Part shown: in pieces, positions 38,611-48,114 of the stretch
How the letters are laid out: each line of letters opens with the position of its first letter
Position numbering within the stretch: the first letter of the stretch is position 1
Assembly (NCBI GenBank): GCA_903849645.1
Contig: CAINJJ010000003.1
Coordinates: 62,001-126,000 of the forward strand
Source: an uncultured Acidobacteriaceae bacterium
GTDB taxonomy: Bacteria > Acidobacteriota > Terriglobia > Terriglobales > Acidobacteriaceae
Length of the DNA stretch: 64,000 nucleotides
Reading direction: 5' to 3'
Position numbers and translations under genes: made by a program
The notes under the pieces: model-generated
What the model saw: the letters and a program-made list of their open reading frames with translations, nothing else
The model's database searches: none
Told to the model about the DNA's origin: nothing

Positions 38611-39117
38611 TCAGATCCAGTGGTGCAGCAACCAAGCTACACCCAAAGCATACAGGCCCGCGGCCACATCATCGAGAACGATGCCCCAGCCCTCGGGCAG
38701 GCTTTCAAGCTGGCGAACCGGGAAGGGTTTGGTGATGTCAAAAATTCGAAAGAGAAGCAGGGCGAGCAGGGCGTGACGCCAGTCGGCGCGGCTGCCGAGC
38801 AGGGTGATCCACTGGCCGGCGACCTCGTCGATGACGACGCACTGCGGGTCCTTGCGGCCGGACTCGCGGGCCACGCGGGTGGCGGCGGGGATGCCGAGGA
38901 GCAGGGTGAGGGCGATTCCGGCAATCAGGGCCAGAAGGAGGGTTTGCGGAGCGGGCTGCAGGCCCCAGGCAAAGGCGGCCCAGAGCAGCACCGCGGCCAC
39001 CGAACCCCACGTGCCGGGGCCGGGCTTGCCGAGGCCGGCGCCGAAGAAGGTGGCGATGGTCCAGGCCCAGCGGGTTTTGCGGGTAGCGGGCTCGGTCACT
39101 GGAGCGGAGTTACTCAT
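38611..39117 (-). CDS. pgpA: Phosphatidylglycerophosphatase A
   Basis: This 168-residue membrane enzyme has FFGAGLGKPGPGTWGS at the N-terminus, a VIDEVAGQWITL motif with conserved acidic residues and the C-terminal ILDDVAAGLYA-type segment, all typical of PgpA. It dephosphorylates phosphatidylglycerol-phosphate. The start at 39117 overlaps the yacG end by eight bases. An open frame continues upstream to 39372 but runs antiparallel to nothing known and overlaps yacG, so it is not used. Confidence 0.93.
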   Translation of the reverse strand: MSNSAPVTEPATRKTRWAWTIATFFGAGLGKPGPGTWGSVAAVLLWAAFAWGLQPAPQTLLLALIAGIALTLLLGIPAATRVARESGRKDPQCVVIDEVAGQWITLLGSRADWRHALLALLLFRIFDITKPFPVRQLESLPEGWGIVLDDVAAGLYALGVAWLLHHWI

Positions 39118-39334
39118 CGTTCGAGCCTCGATCTCCGCCCATGCCGCCGAGGTCTTCCAGGACATCGGGGTCGAGGATGGGGGAGCTGATCTTGTAGACG
39201 CCGGAGGCCCACTTGCCGAGGTCGATCTTGCGGCAACGGTCGCTGCAGAAGGGGAAGTCTTCGTCAGAGAACTGCACCAGTTGAGCGCAGGTGGGGCAGC
39301 GAAGGAGCTTTGCGGATTTTTTCTTGGTGGCCAT
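39110..39334 (-). CDS. yacG: DNA gyrase inhibitor YacG-family zinc-ribbon protein
   Basis: The 74-residue protein has a four-cysteine zinc ribbon (CPTCAQ...FPFCSDRCRKIDLGKW), where CxxC-x(n)-CxxxC and the following IDLGxW match YacG. The family binds GyrB in other bacteria; the role here is inferred. The protein is longer and more acidic at the C-terminus than E. coli YacG. Start at 39334; the upstream in-frame ATG at 39379 gives a basic extension with no family match. Confidence 0.88.
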   Translation of the reverse strand: MATKKKSAKLLRCPTCAQLVQFSDEDFPFCSDRCRKIDLGKWASGVYKISSPILDPDVLEDLGGMGGDRGSNDE

Positions 39335-39460
39335 GGGAGCGAAATGCCGCCTGCGGGGCGGTCCATGAACATGGTACAAGGTGGGACTTGGGGCGCATTC
39401 AGGCCGGATCGCTGGAGACTGGATTTCAGACGTTACAAAGCGCCCTGCGGCAACTGGCCG

Positions 39461-39964
39461 TCAGGGCAGCAGTTTCTCGAAGTAGCGAACGGTCTTGGCT
39501 CCGTTGTGGATGGCCGCCTCGCCGATGACTGCAAAGCCCATCGACTGATGGAAGGCATCGGAGGCCGGGTTGGGCGGAGCTGCGTTGATCTCGCAGACCA
39601 CGCTACGATGGCCGGCCTGGATGGCCCAGGCAAAGAGATCCCGATAGAGCCTGGCCGCGATGCCCTGGCCGCGCGCGGCGGGGGCAACGATGATGCGGTC
39701 GATGTAGAGGAAGGAGCGGCGACGGTCTTTGAACCACTGGAAGTTGGGGTTGACGTAAGGGGCGTCCTGATCGAGCGCGAGCAGGAGGGCGGTGCGCCCG
39801 CTATCGACTCCTCGGGCATAGGCGCAGATGGCCAGCAAGGACCGCAACGACGCTTCTTCGAGATGCGAGGTCTCAGCCGCGTGGGCATTGTTGAGCGGCA
39901 GCATGGCCTGCACGTCCGACTGCCGCAGATCCTGGATTTCGGCGGGTTCAATCGCTTGGTTCAT
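39461..39964 (-). CDS. GNAT-family N-acetyltransferase
   Basis: The 167-residue protein shows GNAT motif A (LYIDRIIVAPAARGQGIAARLYRDL, with the acetyl-CoA pyrophosphate loop RGQGIA) and a motif B-like stretch (SDAFHQSMGFAVIGEAAIHNG). The substrate is unknown; it might acetylate a protein or small molecule. It is divergent in neither direction: it sits between yacG and rimO on the minus strand, with a short gap to rimO. Confidence 0.88.
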   Translation of the reverse strand: MNQAIEPAEIQDLRQSDVQAMLPLNNAHAAETSHLEEASLRSLLAICAYARGVDSGRTALLLALDQDAPYVNPNFQWFKDRRRSFLYIDRIIVAPAARGQGIAARLYRDLFAWAIQAGHRSVVCEINAAPPNPASDAFHQSMGFAVIGEAAIHNGAKTVRYFEKLLP

Positions 39965-40026
39965 GGAGTCGCTTTGTTGGTGATTGGGTTCGGATGCTTT
40001 GCGGGATGGACGGAACTGGCCGCCGC

Positions 40027-41550
<1,524 letters not shown>

Positions 41551-41556
41551 ACCTTG

Positions 41557-41562
41557 ATTGTA
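41557..41562 (-). promoter_or_regulatory. -10 box of rimO at leaderless spacing
   Basis: TACAAT ends six bases before the GTG. This is the same spacing as between the SRP RNA -10 and its predicted 5' end. Confidence 0.5.
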
Positions 41563-41641
41563 CCGGGGAAGCGAATTGCGCGTGGTGCAGCAGAGGGGTT
41601 CATTTCCGCCGCCTTGGGACAATCGGGCTGCCCGCAGGTGG

Positions 41642-41647
41642 TAAAAT
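41642..41647 (+). promoter_or_regulatory. -10 box of the SRP RNA gene
   Basis: TAAAAT ends six bases before the predicted 5' end (41654) of the SRP RNA, which gives an internal yardstick for promoter spacing in this genome. Confidence 0.6.
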
Positions 41648-41653
41648 CAACCA

Positions 41654-41755
41654 GTGCCGGGTCCTACGCGACGTAATCCCGCCAACCCCGCCAGGTCCGG
41701 AAGGAAGCAACGGTAACGGGCTAGTGCGTGTGCAGTGGGATACCCGGCGCTTTTT
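41654..41755 (+). ncRNA. ffs: Small signal recognition particle RNA (4.5S-type)
   Basis: The RNA of about 97 nt folds as a single hairpin: GCCGGGT (41656-41662) pairs with ACCCGGC (41742-41748). The conserved core CAGGTCCGGAAGGAAGCA (41692-41709), with GGAAGGAAGCA forming the Ffh-binding loop, is intact. A TTTTT run at 41751-41755 terminates it. The short bacterial form lacks the Alu domain. It sits between divergent rimO and fabH. Confidence 0.95.
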
Positions 41756-41760
41756 ATTAC

Positions 41761-41788
41761 GGGATCAGGGATCAGGGGTCAGGGATCA
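41761..41788 (+). repeat. Four heptanucleotide tandem repeats
   Basis: GGGATCA is repeated at 41761, 41768, 41775 (as GGGGTCA) and 41782, directly after the SRP RNA terminator and before the fabH ribosome site. A related heptamer array occurs at 57706. Confidence 0.85.
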
Positions 41789-41832
41789 CGGATGCAGAGA
41801 CCGGCTGGCTGCCCTTCGCAAGGAGAAATGCA

Positions 41833-42849
41833 TTGAGCCTTACCGTTCGCCCCATTGTGGGCACCCGCGCCAAGATTACAGCCCTCGGCACCTATGTCCC
41901 TCCTGAAGTGATCACCAACAAAGACCTGGAAAAGATGGTCGAGACCAACGACCAGTGGATTCTGGAGCGGACCGGCATTCGCGAGCGGCACAAGCTGGCG
42001 GCAGGCAAGGGCACCAGCGACATGTGCGTCGAGGCAGCGAAGAAGTGCCTGACGGCGCGCGGCATCGAGGCTACCGAGGTTGAGGTCGTCATTGTGGGCA
42101 CGGTGACGCCGGACATGATGTTCCCGGCCACGGCCTGCCTGGTGCAGGACAAGATTGGCGCCAAGGGCGCTTGGGGATTTGATGTTTCGGCCGGCTGCTC
42201 GGGGTTTGTGTTTGCGCTGCAGGCGGGCGTCAAGCTGGTGGAGAGCGGCGCGCACAAGAAGGTCCTGGTGATTGGCGCGGACGCCAACACGCGCATGACA
42301 GACTACACCGATCGCACGACCTGTGTGCTGTTTGGCGACGGCGCGGGCGCGGTGCTGATTGAGCCGGCGGAAGAGGGCGAGGTCGGCTTCATCGACTTTG
42401 TGCACGAGGTGGACGGGTCCGGCGGCGTTTCACTGAACCTGAAGGGCGGCGGCAGCCTTAACCCCTCAAGCCACGAGACCGTGGACAAGAAGATGCACTA
42501 CATCTTCCAGGATGGTCCGGCGGTCTACAAGTTCGCGGTGCGCAAGATGGCCGAAGCGACCGGGAAGGTGCTGGAGCGGAACGGAATCACCGGCGCGGAT
42601 CTGGGCTGCTTCATTCCTCACCAGGCCAACAAGCGCATCATCACCGCCACCGCCGACCGGCTGGGCATGGACCCGGAGCGGGTGATCATCAACATCGAAA
42701 AGTACGGCAACACCTCGGCGGGAACGATTCCGCTGGCGATGGAGACGGCCATCGAAGAGGGCAAGCTGAAGAAGGGCGACCTGGTGCTGCTGGCGGCCGT
42801 GGGCGCCGGCTTCTCCGTGGGCGCTTGCCTGCTGCGCTGGGAGATCTGA
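41833..42849 (+). CDS. fabH: Beta-ketoacyl-ACP synthase III
   Basis: This 338-residue enzyme condenses acetyl-CoA with malonyl-ACP to start fatty acid synthesis. The triad is Cys122 ([10 protein letters not shown]), His263 ([10 protein letters not shown]) and Asn293 (GNTSAGTIP). The best start is a TTG at 41833, seven bases after AAGGAG. There is no in-frame ATG near the homology start. The upstream frame runs through the SRP RNA and is not coding. Confidence 0.96.
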   Translation: MSLTVRPIVGTRAKITALGTYVPPEVITNKDLEKMVETNDQWILERTGIRERHKLAAGKGTSDMCVEAAKKCLTARGIEATEVEVVIVGTVTPDMMFPATACLVQDKIGAKGAWGFDVSAGCSGFVFALQAGVKLVESGAHKKVLVIGADANTRMTDYTDRTTCVLFGDGAGAVLIEPAEEGEVGFIDFVHEVDGSGGVSLNLKGGGSLNPSSHETVDKKMHYIFQDGPAVYKFAVRKMAEATGKVLERNGITGADLGCFIPHQANKRIITATADRLGMDPERVIINIEKYGNTSAGTIPLAMETAIEEGKLKKGDLVLLAAVGAGFSVGACLLRWEI

Positions 42850-42879
42850 AGAACAGCTTCAAGAGGTCAGGGAGATGAA

Positions 42880-43029
42880 CAGGCTGCGGAAAAAGGCCTG
42901 TCCTTGGGGAGGAAGCTTGAAAAGCACACCCCAGGGGCTGAAGCCCTCTTGATTTGATTAGCTTTATGGCACGACTGAAGTCGTGCCCTGACACTTCGTG
43001 CCTTCCCCATCGAGCTTTTCCGCAGCCTG
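42880..43029. mobile_element. MITE/REPIN-like palindromic element with 14-bp terminal inverted repeats
   Basis: The 150-bp unit is bounded by CAGGCTGCGGAAAA (42880-42893) and its exact reverse complement (43016-43029). Inside are two palindromes sharing a CTGAAG centre: GGGCTGAAGCCC (about 42935-42946) and GGCACGACT-GA-AGTCGTGCC (42968-42987). It encodes nothing. Flanking target duplications are not evident. Confidence 0.7.
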
Positions 43030-43211
43030 TATAGCTCTGTTGCTTATATGGTACTTGCGCCACGACTGAAGTCGTGCCCTGATGCTTCATGCCTTCCCCA
43101 TCGAGTCTTTCCGCAGCATGTTAAGCTCTATTGCTTATATGGTACTTACGCCACGACTGAAGTCGTGCCCTCCCCCATCGAGTTTTTCCGCATCCTGATA
43201 AAGCCCCCTGC
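42966..43211 (+). repeat. Three tandem ~91-bp partial copies of the element
   Basis: Copies begin at about 42966, 43060 and 43151, each with the CACGACT-GA-AGTCGTG palindrome followed by a CCCCATCGAG and TTTCCGCA segment. The third is truncated and diverged. The period includes about 30 bases beyond the right terminal repeat (GCTTATATGGTACTT). Confidence 0.8.
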
Positions 43212-43314
43212 CCCCCCCCCTCGGTTCGCCGGTCCGAGAAACTGACCCATCCGTCTTTGTTCTCAAATGCCGGGCCGCTGGGGTGTGCGGCCCTGGCGTT
43301 GGAGGCAAACGCGG

Positions 43315-44388
43315 CTAGCGGGGGCCGAGGTGGAGGCTGGAGATGTCCTGGAGGAAGACGCCGGTGGAGTGGGATCCAGGGGTGGAGTCGCGGGTAGAGG
43401 TGAAGACGAGCCAATGGCCGTCGGGCGAGATGGACGGGTAGCCGTCAAAGGCGTCGTTATAGGTGAGGCGGACCTGCTCATCGCTGTTGAGGTCGCCGAG
43501 GAAGATCTCGTAGTTGTGGGGCGGCAGGACCTTGACGAAGACGTAGTGATGTCCGTCGGGAGCGGGGAAGGGAGACCAGTTGGTGCCGTCGTCGTGGGTG
43601 AGGGCGCGGAGTCCTGTGCCGTCGGACTGGATGGTGTAGAGGGTCATGGGCAGGCCCTTCTTTCCGGCCTTGGCGTCCTCCGAGCGCCAGGCGCGGAAGA
43701 TGATGGTCTTGCCGTCGGCGAAGACAAAGGAGCCGCCGGGCTCCCATCCATCCAAGTGGGTGATCTGCACGGGATTGGAGCCGTCGGGGTTCATCTTCCA
43801 CAGCTCCATCTTTCCGGAGCGCTGGCTGCCGAAGAGGATCCACTTGCCGTTGGGCGCGACCGAGACCTCGGCGTCGTAGACGGAGTTGTTGGTGAGGCGC
43901 TTGACGTCGGTGCCGTCCAGGTTGGAGGTGTAAAGCTCGGCGCCCTGCGGGTAGGCGCTGGGGTCGGAGTAGTTGTTCTTGTCCAGCTCGGGGTGATCTC
44001 TGGAGGAGGTCCAGATGATGCGCTTGCCGTCGGGGAAGTAGAAGGAGCAGGCGTCGTCGCCCTTGTCGTTGATGCGGCGAATGTCGGTGCCGTCGATCGC
44101 GAGGGTGTAGACGTGGTAACTGGAGTCGCCGTCGCGCTTGGCGTTGCCGATGATGTGCGTGCCATCGGGGGAGAAGTAGAACTCCGCGCCGGGGCCGAGG
44201 TTGGGAATCCGGTGGACGGGGAGTTCCGTGCCCTGGGCGGCGGCGTTGGGCGCGGGCGCGCTGGAGGGGGCCGGGCTCTGGGCCGCGGCGAACCCGCAAC
44301 CCAGGGCGAGAAGGGCTGCGAGTACCGTCCGTGCGCTGGCGGCGCGGCCTGCTGCGCGCCGGGCTGTTGCGATGGGTAAGAGTGTCAT
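43315..44388 (-). CDS. Secreted TolB-like/PD40 beta-propeller protein
   Basis: The 357-residue protein has a signal peptide (hydrophobic core LAALLALGCGFAAA) and a series of PD40-type strands: FYFSPDGTHIIG, FYFPDGKRIIWTSS, VAPNGKWILFGSQRSG, FVFADGKTIIFR, PAPDGHHYVFVKV, ISPDGHWLVFTSTRD. This is the WD40-like fold of TolB and DPP-IV N-terminal domains, but without a TolB N-domain or a protease. Ligand and role unknown. The ATG at 44388 is preferred; GAGGAA lies upstream. A TonB-receptor remnant precedes it. Confidence 0.8.
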   Translation of the reverse strand: MTLLPIATARRAAGRAASARTVLAALLALGCGFAAAQSPAPSSAPAPNAAAQGTELPVHRIPNLGPGAEFYFSPDGTHIIGNAKRDGDSSYHVYTLAIDGTDIRRINDKGDDACSFYFPDGKRIIWTSSRDHPELDKNNYSDPSAYPQGAELYTSNLDGTDVKRLTNNSVYDAEVSVAPNGKWILFGSQRSGKMELWKMNPDGSNPVQITHLDGWEPGGSFVFADGKTIIFRAWRSEDAKAGKKGLPMTLYTIQSDGTGLRALTHDDGTNWSPFPAPDGHHYVFVKVLPPHNYEIFLGDLNSDEQVRLTYNDAFDGYPSISPDGHWLVFTSTRDSTPGSHSTGVFLQDISSLHLGPR

Positions 44389-44449
44389 GTCGTTCCGTTC
44401 CTCATGGGGTTGGGTAGGTGGGTCGGTTGGCAAGAGCGTTGAAAGCATC

Positions 44450-44718
44450 TTAGAAGATCAGCTTGAGAGCGAGCTGGGCGTTGAATGGCTCACCCGGTCC
44501 GATGCCGGGCAGGCCGAATTGCTGGCCGTTGGTCGATGAGATGGGAAGCGTGAAGTTGGCGCCGGGACCGGCGGGAATCAGCAGGTTCGCGCCCAGAAAA
44601 GTGGGGTTGCCGAGGTTGGCGTGGTTGAAGACATTGAACAGCTCGGCGCGCAGTTGGGCATGGAGGCGTTCGGTGATCCTGGTGCTTTTGACCACGGTCA
44701 GATGTTGGAAAGGAAGTT
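44450..44718 (-). pseudogene. C-terminal remnant of an acidobacterial-type TonB-dependent receptor
   Basis: A stretch of about 85 residues reads STRITERLHAQLRAELFNVFNHANLGNP near its start and ends FNAQLALKLIF. This is the typical C-terminal end of large acidobacterial TonB receptors, including the terminal aromatic residue. Upstream the frame ends at a stop near 44720 and no further receptor sequence follows. The gene has lost roughly nine tenths of its length, or this is the edge of a deletion. Confidence 0.7.
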
Positions 44719-44741
44719 TTCAAGACGAAAAGACGCCGAGA

Positions 44742-44775
44742 TGCAAAACGGCCCACGATCAGGATCGTGGGCCGC
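44742..44775 (-). terminator. Intrinsic terminator after the GH172/DUF2961 gene
   Basis: A perfect 12-bp palindrome (44750-44761 with 44764-44775, arm CGGCCCACGATC) is followed on the minus strand by TTTTG. It would end transcripts from 44971-46209 before the receptor remnant. Confidence 0.85.
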
Positions 44776-44970
44776 AAGAGATCTCGAAAGGTGCTTTAGG
44801 GGCTAGGCGGAGATAAGGGAACACACCGCATTGCCGGCAGCACACGAGAACTCGCGGCTACAACAACAGGTGGAGGAGATGAGATAAGTCTGGCTCATGG
44901 AAACTGTGAAATGACTATAGCGCGTTGCTTCTCCCAGTGCAAGAGAGGCGGCTGGCTGCCGGGTGCTGGC

Positions 44971-46209
44971 TTATTCGCCTGTGGGGACCGGGGCGGCGCC
45001 GGGACCTCCCTCGCGAAAGAGCCGGGGCACGCGGGCGGCGGGCGCGGGCAGGGCGGGGAACTCGGCGTGGGGCTCGGTCTGGTACCAGTAGGCCGTGGTG
45101 TAGAAGTTGTCGGAGCGATGGTTGGCGTGGCCGTGCTCCATGGTCACGCGGATGGACTTTTCAAAGGTGATGGGGCTCTCGACGTGCCAGCGGTAGAGGC
45201 AGTAGCGGCCGCCGATGCGTTCGGCATCCACAATCAAGGGCGCGCCCTGGCGCTGGTTGGCGAAGGGCTGGCCGTGAAAGTCCCACGCGCCGTTGTAGTA
45301 GTCCTCCGTGCCGGTGCCGTTGATGGTGGGCTGGGTGTCGCCGTCGATGAAGATCATGTCGTCGCCTTCGCCGAACCAGCCGCCCTGGTTTTGCAGCACG
45401 CCGTGGGTTACGCCCACAAAGTGGCCGCGCCCGGTGGCTTCAAGAAAGGTGTAGTTGCCCTCGCCGGAGAGGTTTTTGGCGTCGCCCACGGGCGCGTCCC
45501 AGTTGTTTTCCCATTTGTCGGTCCAGCCCTTGCAGGGGGCCTGCTGGCGATACTGAGCGTGGAAGCGGGCAATGTTGGGGGGCAGGGCGGGGAGGGTGAC
45601 ATAGTCCGCCGCAAAGTAGAGGCTGTCGGTCTTGACCTTTCCCTCGTTGGTGACGGTGATGCGCGCGGCAGAGGCAAAGGGCATCTGGAAGTAGGCGTTG
45701 AGCGCCTGCACGGGGGCAACGGCGGTAAGCTCCGACTGGTAAACGAAGTATTCGCCAAGGCAGAGGCCAAAAAAGTCGCCGATGGGCACTTCGATGGAGG
45801 GAGAGGACTCACCGTCCCACCAGGCGCGCAGGACCAGGTTTTTGAGGTGCATGGGGTCGGGAGAGTTGATGGTGAACCAGAGATGGGTGACGACCCCGGC
45901 GCCAGTGGCTTCCAGGATGGTGGCGGCGTGGCCGGGCTCCACTGGAACAGCGTCGCTGTTGCCGCCGGAGCGGTCCCAGCTTGAGGAGCGGCGGGTCTTG
46001 TAGTCGCGCAGCCGCGCCTGGGCGAGCAGCTCTTCCGGGACGGCGGGCTCGGCGGGGTGAGGCGGCTCGGCGACGGGGGTCTTTGTGGCTCCCGATGCCG
46101 CGGAGGCGGTGAAGCCCAGGAGTCCGGCTGCGGAGACACCGGCGACGGAGGCCAGGCCGCCCAGCAATTTGCGGCGTTCAGGCAGGGATGTGGGCTTGGC
46201 AGAATGCAT
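44971..46209 (-). CDS. Tat-exported DUF2961/GH172-family glycoside hydrolase-like protein
   Basis: This 412-residue protein begins with a twin-arginine signal (ERRKLLGGLASVAG) and continues as a DUF2961 protein. Family motifs include a WDRSGGN start, GAGVVTHLWFTI, VPIGDFFG, GDDMIFIDGD, GTGTEDYYNGAWDF and a YRWHVESPITFEKSI strand. Members of GH172 include difructose-dianhydride and D-arabinofuranose-active enzymes, but DUF2961 as a whole is broader, so the sugar is not assigned. GGAGGAG precedes the start. The gene is terminated at 44742. Confidence 0.85.
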   Translation of the reverse strand: MHSAKPTSLPERRKLLGGLASVAGVSAAGLLGFTASAASGATKTPVAEPPHPAEPAVPEELLAQARLRDYKTRRSSSWDRSGGNSDAVPVEPGHAATILEATGAGVVTHLWFTINSPDPMHLKNLVLRAWWDGESSPSIEVPIGDFFGLCLGEYFVYQSELTAVAPVQALNAYFQMPFASAARITVTNEGKVKTDSLYFAADYVTLPALPPNIARFHAQYRQQAPCKGWTDKWENNWDAPVGDAKNLSGEGNYTFLEATGRGHFVGVTHGVLQNQGGWFGEGDDMIFIDGDTQPTINGTGTEDYYNGAWDFHGQPFANQRQGAPLIVDAERIGGRYCLYRWHVESPITFEKSIRVTMEHGHANHRSDNFYTTAYWYQTEPHAEFPALPAPAARVPRLFREGGPGAAPVPTGE

Positions 46210-46319
46210 AGGGGGTCTCCTCCGGAGCAGCGATGGATGAAAGCGTGTTGTAGACTGGTTTGCCGGGGGCTGTCAAGCGGGGCAGTCCGCCGGGCAGGCG
46301 GCACAACCCCGCCGGCAGG

Positions 46320-46589
46320 CTACTGCTCGACAAAGTTGTGGCTGTCGGCAGCGGTGAGGGTCATGCCGTAGATTTCACGGAGCTTTTCAATCTCCCGGAG
46401 GGACTCCGGCGAGAATGGTGTCTTGTTGTCGAAGGCGTGGAGCACGATGCCCTCCAGCAGGTCGCCGAGGGTGATGTCTTTGAGTTCAGCGAAGGCCTTG
46501 AGCACCTTCAGCATCCGCTTTTCGATGCGGACGCCGGTTTGGACGCGCTCGACCAGGATAGGGGCGGGTTTGGAGTCTGTGTTCGTCAT
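46320..46589 (-). CDS. Small ribbon-helix-helix-like DNA-binding protein
   Basis: The 89-residue protein has a short N-terminal strand (ERVQTGVRIEKR) followed by two helices (MLKVLKAFAELKDI, LGDLLEGIVLHAFD), the Arc/MetJ-type RHH pattern. The C-terminal half is an acidic helix. The promoter has direct repeats at the start codon (see below), consistent with autoregulation. No toxin-like partner is adjacent, so it may be an orphan regulator. Confidence 0.7.
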   Translation of the reverse strand: MTNTDSKPAPILVERVQTGVRIEKRMLKVLKAFAELKDITLGDLLEGIVLHAFDNKTPFSPESLREIEKLREIYGMTLTAADSHNFVEQ

Positions 46590-46625
46590 GTGTACCAATG
46601 TACCAGGGTAACTTAATAACGGCAA
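46590..46625 (-). promoter_or_regulatory. Promoter/operator of the RHH-like gene
   Basis: On the minus strand TTGCCG (46620-46625), 17 bp, TACATT (46597-46602) and seven bases precede the ATG. A direct repeat GGTACA-TT-GGTACA covers the -10 and leader. No Shine-Dalgarno sequence is present. Confidence 0.6.
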
Positions 46626-46820
46626 CTGCTGATCGGTATTTTGTAAGGATGGCAGTGAGCCTTTACGGCCTCTGGGACTTGGCGGAAGAGCCAAAAGTGG
46701 GAAAAGAAATGTCTGGAGGCAACCATTCCCTCGGGCGTTCGCAGGGTTTCCCGCACCCCCCTCCAGCCTGTTATGGTCAGTGAGGAAACATCGATGACTC
46801 CTCCTTAGGAACCCGCGGTT

Positions 46821-48071
46821 ATGGGCAAGCGTTGGCGAATCCGGATACTTCTGTTCCTGGCCGTACTCGGCCCCGGATTCATTACCGCCAACGTGGATAA
46901 CGACTCCGGCGGGATCCTTACCTACTCGCAGGCAGGCGCGCAGTTTGGCTACTCGCTGCTGTGGACCATGCTTCCCATCACCATTGCCTTGATCGTGGTG
47001 CAGGAGATGTGCGCCCGCATGGGCGTGGTGACGGGCAAGGGGCTCAGCGACCTCATCCGCGAGGAGTTTGGGCTGCGGCTGACGTTTGTGCTCATGATCC
47101 TGCTGGTGGTGGTGAACTACACCAATGTGGTGACGGAGTTCATTGGTATCGCCGGCTCGCTGCATCTGTTTCATGTCTCCAAGTTCATCAGCGTGCCGCT
47201 GTGCGCGGCGCTGGTCTGGTACATGGTGGTGAAGGGCAGCTACAAGAGCACGGAAAAGATCTTCCTGATCGCCTCGGTGGTCTATATCGCCTATATCTTT
47301 GCCGGGGTGTTGTCGCAGCCGAGCTGGCACGACGCCCTGCTGGCTACGGTCAAGCTGCCGGCGCGCTCGGTGTGGAGCGACAAGGCCTATATCTACACGG
47401 CCATTGGCGTGGTGGGCACCACGATTGCCCCGTGGATGCAGTTCTACCTGCAGTCGTCGATTGTGGAGAAGGGGATTCGCGTGAAGGACTACGCGGCCTC
47501 GCGGCTGGATGTGATCATCGGCAGCTTCTTCACGGACATTGTGGCGTGGTTCATTGTGGTGGCCTGTGCGGCGACGCTCTATGTGCATGGGATGGGGGCC
47601 ATCCAGGTGGCCTCGGACGCGGCGGAAGCGATGCGCCCGCTGGCTGGCGACTACGCGTTCCTCCTGTTTGCCTTCGGCCTGTTCAACGCATCGCTGTTTG
47701 CGGCCTCGATTCTGCCTCTTTCGACTTCGTATACCGTTTGCGAGGGCCTGGGTCTCGAGTCGGGCGTGGACAAGCGGTTCAAGGAAGCACCGGTCTTCTA
47801 CTGGCTCTATACGGCGCTGATTGTGGGCGGGTCGGCCACGGTGCTGCTGCTGCCGGACGCGCAACTGATCAACGTCGCGATCTTGTCGCAGGTGCTGAAC
47901 GGCGTGCTGCTGCCGGTGGTCATCATCCTGATGCTGCTGCTGATCAACCGCAGCGACCTCATGGGCAAGTACAAGAACTCGCGGCTGTGGAACGTGATCG
48001 CCTGGGGCACCAGCATCATCGTCATCGGGATGACGATGGTGATGCTGTGGGGCATGATGCCGGGGCATTGA
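46821..48071 (+). CDS. Nramp/SLC11-family metal transporter with divergent metal-site motifs
   Basis: The 416-residue protein has about eleven membrane helices with the LeuT-fold Nramp layout. Helix 1 reads GPGFITANVDNDSGGI, where canonical transporters have DPGN. Helix 6 reads GTTIAPWMQFYLQSS, where canonical ones have MPHNLYLHS. Loss of the DPGN and MPH motifs is a feature of Nramp-related (NRMT-like) proteins, some of which carry magnesium, so the ion should not be assumed to be manganese or iron. Not in an operon with known metal genes. Confidence 0.82.
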   Translation: MGKRWRIRILLFLAVLGPGFITANVDNDSGGILTYSQAGAQFGYSLLWTMLPITIALIVVQEMCARMGVVTGKGLSDLIREEFGLRLTFVLMILLVVVNYTNVVTEFIGIAGSLHLFHVSKFISVPLCAALVWYMVVKGSYKSTEKIFLIASVVYIAYIFAGVLSQPSWHDALLATVKLPARSVWSDKAYIYTAIGVVGTTIAPWMQFYLQSSIVEKGIRVKDYAASRLDVIIGSFFTDIVAWFIVVACAATLYVHGMGAIQVASDAAEAMRPLAGDYAFLLFAFGLFNASLFAASILPLSTSYTVCEGLGLESGVDKRFKEAPVFYWLYTALIVGGSATVLLLPDAQLINVAILSQVLNGVLLPVVIILMLLLINRSDLMGKYKNSRLWNVIAWGTSIIVIGMTMVMLWGMMPGH

Positions 48072-48114
48072 GAGTCCAAAACACGCAGCACGGGCTCGGC
48101 CGTTATCCTGAATC

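Larger units (their letters stand above)
42850..43314. other. Repeat-rich intergenic region between fabH and a propeller gene
   Basis: About 465 bases hold a MITE-like element (42880-43029), tandem partial copies of it to about 43211, then a short C-rich tract before the stop of the convergent gene at 43315. No coding gene is supported. Confidence 0.6.
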
